A stretch of 58,412 nucleotides of DNA from contig CABXUR010000005.1 of NCBI GenBank assembly GCA_902515485.1, positions 1-58,412 of the forward strand, in the 5' to 3' direction. This stretch comes from an uncultured Pelagibacteraceae bacterium (lineage in GTDB: Bacteria > Pseudomonadota > Alphaproteobacteria > Pelagibacterales > Pelagibacteraceae). The translations under genes and the position numbers were made by a program. The first letter of the stretch is position 1. Every line of letters starts with the position of its first letter. A model generated the notes under the pieces. That model saw nothing but the letters and a program-made list of their open reading frames with translations. It ran no database searches and had not been told where the DNA came from. Below are positions 52,430 through 58,412 of the stretch, in pieces.

Positions 52430-53788
52430 TTATTTTAATTGGTTAAATAGCTCTGGGGGTATTCCCTTATCAGACATACCTTTCAGATTTCCTTTTGACA
52501 TCTTTTTCATCATTTCGGACATCATTTTAAATTGCTTAAGCAATTTATTGATAGTGGCTGGATCTGTGCCAGAGCCATTAGCAATTCTCTTTTTTCTAGA
52601 ACCTCCAATAATTTTTGGGTTCTCTCTTTCTTTTTTTGTCATTGATAAAATTATTGCCTCATTTTTTGTAATAATACTTTCATCAATGCCTGCTGAATCC
52701 ATTTGAGATTTCATCTTAGAAACTCCTGGCATAAATGACATAATACCTTCAATACCACCCATTTTTTTCATTTGTCTAAGCTGTGTTAGATAGTCTTGCA
52801 TAGAAAATTGACCCTTTTTTAAATTCTCTTCTGCTTTTTTAATGTTTTCTTCACCTATATCTTGAGCAGCTTTTTCAACAAGAGATACTATATCTCCCAT
52901 TCCAAGAATTCTATTTGCTATTCTATCTGGGTGAAACACTTCAAGATTATCTATTTTCTCTCCAATACCTAAAAATTTTATTGGAACACTTGAAACATAT
53001 TTCATACTTACAGCTGCTCCACCTCTTGCATCACCATCTGCCCTAGTCAAAATTATTCCAGAGAGACTTACTGTATTTTTAAATTCTTTTGCAACTGATG
53101 CTGCTACTTGTCCTGTTAGCGAGTCAGCAACTAAAAACGTTTCAGTGGGTTTTATAACGCTTTCAATTTGTTTTATTTCACTCATCATTTGTAAATCAAT
53201 TTGAGTTCTACCAGCTGTATCAAATAAAATTATTTCAGCTCCATTTAGATTTGCTGCACTTATCGCTCTTTGACAAATGTCTGTTGGTTGCTGACCTTCT
53301 ATTATAGGAAGAGTTAAAATATTATTTTGTTCTCCAAGTGATCTAAGTTGTTCTTGTGCGGCCGGTCTGTAAATATCAAGACTAACCATCATTACTTTTT
53401 TCTTTTTATTTGTTTCTAAATATTTTGCTAATTTAGCAGTAGTTGTTGTTTTTCCTGATCCTTGAAGCCCAACAAGCATCATAGGTACAGGTGGTACCGC
53501 ATTAAGATTTATTTCATTATTAGTTTCACCTAATAAATTTACCAACTCGTCATAGACAATTTTAACGACCATATCCCCAGGAGAAGTTGATCTAATGATT
53601 TCTTGTCCTAGAACCTTTGGTTTTACATTTTCAATAAATTCTTTAGCTACTTCAAGAGTAACATCAGCCTCTAGCAAAGCTTGTCTAATACCTCTTAAGC
53701 CCTCATCTACTTGTGCCTCGTCAAGTGAAGGAGCTTTTTTTAAAGAAGAAAAAATTTCTTCGAATTTATTTGTCAAATTTTCAAACAT
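52430..53788 (-). CDS. ffh: Signal recognition particle protein Ffh
   Basis: This is a 452-residue SRP GTPase. The N domain starts MFENLTNKFEEIFSSLKK, the G domain has GLQGSGKTTTTAKLAKYL, DIYRPAAQEQLRSLGEQN, DTAGRTQIDLQMMSEI and ILTRADGDARGGAA, and the C-terminal M domain is Met-rich (MMSEMMKKMSKGNLKGMSDK). Start ATG 53788 fits the family; an upstream in-frame start at 53815 would add nine residues within the structured leader. Ffh binds signal sequences and 4.5S RNA and docks on FtsY, encoded 1 kb away. Confidence 0.96.
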   Translation of the reverse strand: MFENLTNKFEEIFSSLKKAPSLDEAQVDEGLRGIRQALLEADVTLEVAKEFIENVKPKVLGQEIIRSTSPGDMVVKIVYDELVNLLGETNNEINLNAVPPVPMMLVGLQGSGKTTTTAKLAKYLETNKKKKVMMVSLDIYRPAAQEQLRSLGEQNNILTLPIIEGQQPTDICQRAISAANLNGAEIILFDTAGRTQIDLQMMSEIKQIESVIKPTETFLVADSLTGQVAASVAKEFKNTVSLSGIILTRADGDARGGAAVSMKYVSSVPIKFLGIGEKIDNLEVFHPDRIANRILGMGDIVSLVEKAAQDIGEENIKKAEENLKKGQFSMQDYLTQLRQMKKMGGIEGIMSFMPGVSKMKSQMDSAGIDESIITKNEAIILSMTKKERENPKIIGGSRKKRIANGSGTDPATINKLLKQFKMMSEMMKKMSKGNLKGMSDKGIPPELFNQLK

Positions 53789-53808
53789 ATTAATTACGCA
53801 CAGCAGTA

Positions 53809-53916
53809 ATCGCACTAGTGGGCGAAGCCTCGCTGACTAGTGTCGATCTCTTTGTTTCCAAAGACACCGCAAAGTTAATGTTTTTGCGGAAACGACGACA
53901 ACCTATAATAGAGGTT
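53809..53916 (-). ncRNA. Candidate structured RNA between ffh and dapF
   Basis: Four hairpins follow one another. (1) ATCG+CACTAGT (53809-53819) pairs with ACTAGTG+CGAT (53836-53847, one bulged T) and contains an inner GCGA/TCGC stem. (2) CTTTG/CAAAG (53850-53863) has a loop that reads GAAA on the minus strand. (3) CCGCAAA (53867-53873) pairs with TTTGCGG (53883-53889). (4) AACCT (53900-53904) pairs with AGGTT (53912-53916). Bases 53811-53890 are about 49% G+C by hand count, far above the genome. The minus strand is favoured by the GNRA-type loop, making it an ffh leader or an sRNA. It lacks the SRP RNA core motif. I have an unverified recollection of an RNA family next to ffh in SAR11. Confidence 0.6.
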
Positions 53917-53949
53917 CAAAAAGTCAATAAATAAGTTAAATATCTATAT

Positions 53950-54774
53950 ATGGATATTAAAGCTTTTAAAATGGATGGTTTAGGTAATGATTTTGTGATC
54001 ATAGACCAAAGAAATCAAAATTATAATCTAAGTAAAGATCAAATAATTAAAATATGCGATCGAGATTTCATTGGATGTGATCAGCTAATTTTCATTAAAA
54101 AAAGTGACAAAAAAGATGCTGAATTAGAATTTTACAATTCAGATGGTAGTACTTCTGGTGCTTGTGGAAATGGCACAAGATGTGTTGCTGAATTGTTATC
54201 AAAACAAAGTGATGATAAAGAAATTATACTTTGGACATCATCTGGAACACTTAAATCAAAAATTTTAGGCAATAATTTAGTAGAAACTGAAATTGGTGTT
54301 CCAAAGACTAACTGGGATGAAATTCCACTTAAAAAAGATTTAAACACAAAAAGTTTGAATATTAAAATTATTAGTAAAAATAACATTGAACATATTGGGG
54401 GAACTTCAATTAATGTTGGAAACCCTCATGTTGTTTTTTTTATAGAAAATATCGAAGATTATGATTTAAAAAAAATTGGTCCTGAAATAGAAAATCACAA
54501 TTATTTTCCAGAAAAATGTAATGTAACTCTTGCAAAAGTTATTAATAGAAATTTGATTAAAGTGAAAGTTTGGGAGAGAGGAGCAGGACTTACAAAAGCT
54601 TGTGGTACTGCAGCGTGTGCAACTGTTGCAGCTGCAAATATAAATGGATTAACAGACAAACAAGCTGATGTTGAATTTGCATTAGGCAAATTAACAATTT
54701 CTATCGATAAAAATAATAGTATCCATATGAAAGGGCCAGTCTCAGATATTGAAAATATTGAGATTAAAATTTAA
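53950..54774 (+). CDS. dapF: Diaminopimelate epimerase
   Basis: This 274-residue enzyme interconverts LL- and meso-diaminopimelate for lysine and peptidoglycan. MDGLGNDFVIIDQR starts the protein, and the catalytic cysteines are C72 in GACGNGTRC and C218 in TKACGTAACATV. It is divergent from ffh. Its stop overlaps the ftsY ATG by 1 base; the MiaB-like tRNA methylthiotransferase gene often found between them in alphaproteobacteria is absent. Confidence 0.96.
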   Translation: MDIKAFKMDGLGNDFVIIDQRNQNYNLSKDQIIKICDRDFIGCDQLIFIKKSDKKDAELEFYNSDGSTSGACGNGTRCVAELLSKQSDDKEIILWTSSGTLKSKILGNNLVETEIGVPKTNWDEIPLKKDLNTKSLNIKIISKNNIEHIGGTSINVGNPHVVFFIENIEDYDLKKIGPEIENHNYFPEKCNVTLAKVINRNLIKVKVWERGAGLTKACGTAACATVAAANINGLTDKQADVEFALGKLTISIDKNNSIHMKGPVSDIENIEIKI

Positions 54775-55691
54775 TGGGAATTTTTGATAAATTCAAATCA
54801 GGTTTTAAAAAAAGTGCATCTGCTTTTACATCTGGTTTAAAAGATATAGTTATAAAAAAAGAAATAGATGACAAAACTTTAGACAGAATAGAGGAATATT
54901 TAATTCAATCTGATGTTGGTGTTGTTGCGGCATCCGAAATTAAAGAAATAATTACAGATAGTAAAATTGATCCAAATAAAGATATTGCTGAAGAAATTAG
55001 GACTATCTTAAAAGAGTATATAATTTCATTGATGAAACCTCTTGAGAATAATAATTTTTTTAATAAGAAAGAAAAAATTTCTGCTACATTAATCTCAGGT
55101 GTAAATGGTGTAGGGAAAACTACGACTATTGGAAAAATCAGTAAAATATTAAAAGCAAACGGAAATAAAGTTATGCTTGCTGCATCGGATACTTTTAGGG
55201 CTGCAGCTATAGAACAATTAGAAAATTGGGCAAATAAAGTAGAAGTTGAAATAACTAAATCCTCACAAGGTGCAGACCCTGCTTCAGTTGCTTTTAAAGC
55301 TATAGAAAAAGCGATTGCAAATAATTTTGATCAAGTCTTAATTGATACTGCGGGACGATTGCAAAATAAAAAAAATTTGATGGAAGAATATAAAAAAATT
55401 GCAAATGTTACAAAAAAAATTGACCCCGATGCACCTCATGATGTAATTTTAGTTTTAGATGCAACTTCTGGCCAAAATGTTATCAATCAAGTTGAAGAGT
55501 TTAATAAAATTATTCCAATTACTGGTCTCATAATGACAAAATTAGATGGTACAGCAAAAGGAGGAATTCTTTTGGCTGTTGCTAAAAAATTTAAACTTCC
55601 AATCATAGCTTTAGGTTTGGGAGAAAAAGAAGATGATCTTCAAATTTTCGAGGCTGAAAAATTTGCTGATGCATTTACACAAATTACTTAA
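54774..55691 (+). CDS. ftsY: Signal recognition particle receptor FtsY
   Basis: This 305-residue SRP receptor GTPase has LISGVNGVGKTTTIGKISKI, ASDTFRAAAIEQLENWA, DTAGRLQNKKNLMEE, ILVLDATSGQNVINQV and TKLDGTAKGGILLAVA. The acidic A domain of E. coli FtsY is missing, leaving a short basic N terminus (FDKFKSGFKKSASAFTSGLK) that can serve as membrane-targeting helix. Its 3' end overlaps a convergent gene by 8 bases. Confidence 0.95.
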   Translation: MGIFDKFKSGFKKSASAFTSGLKDIVIKKEIDDKTLDRIEEYLIQSDVGVVAASEIKEIITDSKIDPNKDIAEEIRTILKEYIISLMKPLENNNFFNKKEKISATLISGVNGVGKTTTIGKISKILKANGNKVMLAASDTFRAAAIEQLENWANKVEVEITKSSQGADPASVAFKAIEKAIANNFDQVLIDTAGRLQNKKNLMEEYKKIANVTKKIDPDAPHDVILVLDATSGQNVINQVEEFNKIIPITGLIMTKLDGTAKGGILLAVAKKFKLPIIALGLGEKEDDLQIFEAEKFADAFTQIT

Positions 55692-56247
55692 TCAAGGTAC
55701 TTGATATTAATGGTTTATAGAAGCTACACTTATAATTATCATTAAAATAATTGTGACCACAGCTTTTAGCAATCGATGAAATTATAAAATTAAATTTTCC
55801 ATTTTTTGGATAGAGTTCTAATTTTTTTTTACTAATATCAAATTTAAAGTTTTTATTTAAACTTTTTACTGCACTAATCATTATCAATGTCCTATTATCC
55901 TCTAAAAGATAATAAGCAAAATCATCAGGAAAAACTGGAAACCTATATTCTTTTAAAAAATATTTTGCTCTAGCTGGAAACCATTCGTAAGAAATTAAAG
56001 GAGAAGAACTTTTTGTTTTATAATCATATATAAATAAATCTTTAGGAAAATCATTAATATAGTTACTATTTTCACCCCTTGCTAAAATTGCTTTTTCTCT
56101 TGGTTTAAAATATAGAGCAAAATTTTCATCATGCGAATTCATTTGATCGATATGAAATAAATTATCAACCATAAGTTTATTATCTTGAGCAAATAGAGAA
56201 TTTTTAAACAAAAATAAAATAACTGAAATTAAAAGTAATTTTTTCAC
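55684..56247 (-). CDS. Hypothetical secreted protein
   Basis: This 187-residue protein is not recognised. The first about 20 residues (KKLLLISVILFLFKNSLFA) form a signal peptide with likely cleavage before QDNK, so it should be periplasmic or surface-located. The mature part is rich in aromatic and charged residues, with two cysteines near the end (SCGHNYF and YKCSFYK) that could form a disulfide. The start is GTG 56247. It is flanked by convergent ftsY (8-base overlap) and an upstream hydrolase 49 bases away. Codon use looks like that of its neighbours. Confidence 0.75.
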   Translation of the reverse strand: MKKLLLISVILFLFKNSLFAQDNKLMVDNLFHIDQMNSHDENFALYFKPREKAILARGENSNYINDFPKDLFIYDYKTKSSSPLISYEWFPARAKYFLKEYRFPVFPDDFAYYLLEDNRTLIMISAVKSLNKNFKFDISKKKLELYPKNGKFNFIISSIAKSCGHNYFNDNYKCSFYKPLISSTLIK

Positions 56248-56258
56248 ACTCTAAAATT

Positions 56259-56274
56259 CACAAAAAATTTTGTG
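56259..56274 (-). terminator. Weak hairpin between hydrolase and hypothetical gene
   Basis: CACAAAA and TTTTGTG pair around two bases in the 49-base gap after the alpha/beta hydrolase. On the minus strand it is followed by AATTTTAG, a poor T-run. It could be a weak terminator or simply chance AT-rich dyad symmetry. Confidence 0.25.
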
Positions 56275-56296
56275 TTATATTTGTTTAGAATGTGGC

Positions 56297-57088
56297 TTAA
56301 TTTAAACTCTTAAAAAATGCCTTTAAAGCAAATACAAGCTTTTCATCATATTCCATCATATGATCATCAAATTTTGTGAAATAAGAATATTTAGGTTCAT
56401 TAGCTATTTTAAAAATTCTTTTACCCATCCAAAAAGGTACTATCTGATCAACTTCTCCATGCATTACTAGTACTGGAATATTTATGTTTTTAATCTTATT
56501 TTGATTGTCATATTTATCTTTCAGCAAAAGAGACACTGGAATATATGGATAAAAATTTTTTGCTGCATCAATCATTGAGGTAAAAGGTGTCTCAAGAACT
56601 AAACCCGCAAAGTTACTATTTTGAGCTATCTCTGTTGCAACTCCAGTGCCAAGTGACTCTCCATAAAGCACAATATCTTTTTCAGTTAAGCCTAATTTCT
56701 TAAGCCATATAATTGCGCTTTTAGCATCATTATAAAGCCCTTTTTCAGTAGGTTTTCCTGAGTTACCACTAAAACCTCTCCAGGCTATTATTAAAAAATT
56801 AACATCCATATCTTTAAAATGATTTAATTTATAAATTCTATTTTCAAGATTCCCTGCATTACCGTGAAAATAAACAATCGTTTTAAATTTCTTTAGATCT
56901 TTTTTGTGAAGCCAACCTAATAAATCTATATCATCTGAAGTTTTGATCTTAACTTTTTCTATTTCTACTTCCAACTTATCACCAAAATAATTATTTTCTT
57001 GAGGGTGATACATTAAACTTCGCTGAAAAATAAAAAGTAAAATTAATACAGAAGTGTAAATAACAATAATTCCAATAATTAATTCCAA
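56297..57088 (-). CDS. Membrane-anchored alpha/beta hydrolase (BEM46/YfhR-like)
   Basis: This is a 263-residue protein. An N-terminal hydrophobic helix (about 3-22) should anchor it in the membrane. The hydrolase domain has VYFHGNAGNLENR (oxyanion region), AWRGFSGNSG, nucleophile S145 in YGESLGTGVA, VMHGEVDQIVPF with the acid and a C-terminal His in FDDHMMEY. Relatives are of unknown physiological substrate. The start is TTG 57088 with AGGA 7 bases upstream. It follows the EamA transporter by 9 bases. Confidence 0.85.
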   Translation of the reverse strand: MELIIGIIVIYTSVLILLFIFQRSLMYHPQENNYFGDKLEVEIEKVKIKTSDDIDLLGWLHKKDLKKFKTIVYFHGNAGNLENRIYKLNHFKDMDVNFLIIAWRGFSGNSGKPTEKGLYNDAKSAIIWLKKLGLTEKDIVLYGESLGTGVATEIAQNSNFAGLVLETPFTSMIDAAKNFYPYIPVSLLLKDKYDNQNKIKNINIPVLVMHGEVDQIVPFWMGKRIFKIANEPKYSYFTKFDDHMMEYDEKLVFALKAFFKSLN

Positions 57089-57097
57089 AAAAAGTTC

Positions 57098-58003
57098 CTA
57101 CGTTTTAGTTTCATAATTTTTTTTAGCTAGATAAACACCAATGAACACTAATACTGTACCTATATAATGAAAGGTTTCTAGTTTTTCATCAAAAAATATA
57201 AAACCATAAATAGCAGCATAAATTGTAAAAACGTAAAGGGTGAAACCGGTTAATGATGCTCCAAGTTTTTTTTGTGCCTGAGTATAAAGAGTAAAAGCAA
57301 TTATTCCTGGAGATATTGCTGCAAAAACAACCCATAAAAAAAATTGTAAATTAAATGAAGTTTTTTGAACAACCGCTTCTTCTATTATATAAAAAGGGAG
57401 TAGACTAATTGCACCAAAAAAAGCTACTAATGTAAATCTTTGAAATAATGGTAATTCAGATTTCCAATAAAATAGATAAATTGAATAAAGAGCCCAACCA
57501 ATAGCAGCAGCCAACATCCATAAATCACCAATAGTAAAGTTCAGATTTAATAATAAATTTAAATCACCTTTTATAATGATTGCAAAAACACCTATTAAAC
57601 ATGATACCAGTCCAATAATTTTGATAAGATTAATTTTTTCATTAAAAAATATTGCTGAAATTAAAATGATAAAAATAGGTGAAGAAGTGTAAATAATTCC
57701 CATGTTTGTGACTGTTGTTGTTTCTCCTGCCAAAAATGGAAATGCCCCACATACACCACATCCCATAGCACCTAAAAAAAATAATTTTTTATACTCTTTT
57801 TTTATAATCTTAAAATTATTTATGAGAAGCGAATAAGTGAAAGGTAGAAGTATTAAAACAACTACAGCCCATCTCCAGAATGCCAATGAAATTGGAGGCA
57901 CATATTCAACACCTCCCCTTGCAACTATCAAATTAGATGCCATAAAAATAGGTTGAATAAATAAAAGTGAAAAAGCTAAAAAATTATTTTTTTTATTAAG
58001 CAA
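57098..58003 (-). CDS. EamA/DMT-family transporter
   Basis: This is a 301-residue membrane protein with about ten hydrophobic helices in two EamA repeats. Typical segments are LAFWRWAVVVLILLPF, YTSSPIFIILISAIFFNEKI, IGLVSCLIGVFAIIIKGD and, in the second repeat, LYVFTIYAAIYGFIFFDEKL. The family exports or imports small metabolites and amino acids; the substrate cannot be predicted. The start appears to be TTG 58003 with no strong Shine-Dalgarno, so it is uncertain. Confidence 0.85.
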   Translation of the reverse strand: MLNKKNNFLAFSLLFIQPIFMASNLIVARGGVEYVPPISLAFWRWAVVVLILLPFTYSLLINNFKIIKKEYKKLFFLGAMGCGVCGAFPFLAGETTTVTNMGIIYTSSPIFIILISAIFFNEKINLIKIIGLVSCLIGVFAIIIKGDLNLLLNLNFTIGDLWMLAAAIGWALYSIYLFYWKSELPLFQRFTLVAFFGAISLLPFYIIEEAVVQKTSFNLQFFLWVVFAAISPGIIAFTLYTQAQKKLGASLTGFTLYVFTIYAAIYGFIFFDEKLETFHYIGTVLVFIGVYLAKKNYETKT

Positions 58004-58021
58004 CTTTTTATCAATTAAGAA

Positions 58022-58198
58022 CTATTTTCTATCAAAGAAAGCTTCATAGACCATCATAAAGATTGCAATAGCCATTAATATATAAACAGGCAATACATCA
58101 AAGAAACCTATCATTGAAGATCTCGTTAAAGTTGTTGCTAAACCAATTAAAAAAGAAGCTGCAAGAATACTGCCGAGTAAAGTTGTAAATTTTTGCAT
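58022..58198 (-). CDS. Small two-helix membrane protein, unknown
   Basis: A 58-residue frame begins MQKFTTLLGSILAASFLIGL and ends MVYEAFFDRK. It has two hydrophobic helices (about 5-24 and 35-52) joined by TLTRSSMIGFFDV. Its ATG lies 1 base after the stop codon of the amidase gene, so it is probably translated from the same message. It resembles no family I know. Tight coupling and clean membrane topology argue that it is real. Confidence 0.6.
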   Translation of the reverse strand: MQKFTTLLGSILAASFLIGLATTLTRSSMIGFFDVLPVYILMAIAIFMMVYEAFFDRK

Positions 58199-58199
58199 T

Positions 58200-58412
58200 T
58201 TATTTATTACATTCCTTTTCTAGCCAATTGGCAACACCTAAAAATCTATGATCATCGTAACGGGCTCCAACAAGTTGTACTCCTAATGGCATATTATTTT
58301 CACCTTGAAGCAGTGGTAAAGAAATACAAGGAGTGCCAAGATACGACCAAACCTTATTAAATTCTGCCGTGCCAGTACTTTTTAAACCTTTCGGAGCAAC
58401 ACCCGGGCTAGA
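58200..58412 (-). CDS. Amidase signature family protein, C-terminal part (cut by window end)
   Basis: Only the last 70 codons are in the window. They encode GVAPKGLKSTGTAEFNKVWS, YLGTPCISLPLL and MPLGVQLVGARYDDHRFLGV, the typical end of amidase-signature enzymes, where PxGxQxVG precedes the final helix. The catalytic Ser-Ser-Lys region lies beyond the window, so the substrate cannot be judged. The small membrane protein follows after 1 base. Confidence 0.8.
   Translation of the reverse strand, partial: SSPGVAPKGLKSTGTAEFNKVWSYLGTPCISLPLLQGENNMPLGVQLVGARYDDHRFLGVANWLEKECNK

Noticed and set aside
53789-53949. 4.5S SRP RNA (ffs) in the ffh-dapF gap
   Set aside because: The location invited it, but the conserved GGAAGG and AGCAGCC core motif is absent on both strands. 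The hairpins are kept as a separate RNA candidate.

Overview
The window looks like a chromosomal segment of a SAR11 alphaproteobacterium (Candidatus Pelagibacter or a close relative). The DNA is strongly A+T-rich and genes are packed with 0-20 base gaps or 1-14 base overlaps. Several markers fit: class I lysyl-tRNA synthetase, an alphaproteobacterial split ATP synthase operon (atpHAGDC only), a SAM-II riboswitch on metX, and a dmdA-centred DMSP demethylation cluster. No insertion sequence, prophage, CRISPR array, tRNA or rRNA is visible, and no gene-free stretch exceeds 200 bases. Identification rests on recognising protein families and motifs by eye; no database search was run.

Layout. 1-2569 (+): a polyamine module (deoxyhypusine-synthase-like protein cut by the window start, aguB, aguA). 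2571-6097 (-): queuosine-precursor-type transporter and rpmB, then pyrD and class I lysK. 6188-9736 (+): trkH, an AmpG-like permease and an SH3-NlpC/P60 peptidase. 9733-11711 (-): tyrA and hisC. 11785-14340 (+): a promoter and SAM-II riboswitch driving metX-metW, then gloB. 14351-20944 (+): rplU-rpmA-obgE-proB-proA-nadD-rsfS-ctpA-rppH, a conserved alphaproteobacterial order but without rlmH. 20937-53788 (-): a 33-kb run of 29 co-directional genes, in transcription order ffh-rpsP-trmD-rplS, leuCDB, dmdC-dmdB-hydrolase-dmdA, asd, sdhCDAB, mmsA, mdh-sucCD-sucAB-lpdA, priA, atpHAGDC. 53789-53949: an intergenic region full of hairpins, probably a structured RNA. 53950-55691 (+): dapF and ftsY. 55684-58412 (-): an orphan secreted protein, a membrane-anchored alpha/beta hydrolase, an EamA transporter, a 58-residue two-helix membrane protein and the end of an amidase.

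How the genes work together. The 33-kb run reads as central metabolism in one direction: DMSP is demethylated and its acyl-CoA product oxidised (dmdA, dmdB, dmdC), MmsA turns malonate or methylmalonate semialdehydes into acyl-CoA, the TCA enzymes oxidise these, and the F1 subunits belong to the ATP synthase. Methionine synthesis (metX, metW) is under SAM control. DmdA would supply methyl-tetrahydrofolate, so the sulfur and one-carbon themes are linked. ffh and ftsY, the two protein components of the SRP pathway, sit on either side of the structured intergenic region.

Most of the window is housekeeping. The points most worth a second look are: (1) the succinate dehydrogenase membrane subunits, which lack both axial haem histidines while keeping the quinone-site residues; (2) the multi-hairpin RNA candidate between ffh and dapF; (3) the alpha/beta hydrolase embedded in the dmd cluster; (4) the deoxyhypusine-synthase-like enzyme next to agmatine-to-putrescine genes; (5) the SAM-II aptamer that starts at the predicted transcription start and runs directly into eight T residues; (6) shared tandem-repeat Ala-Pro-Glu tails on two ribosomal proteins with rimM missing between them.
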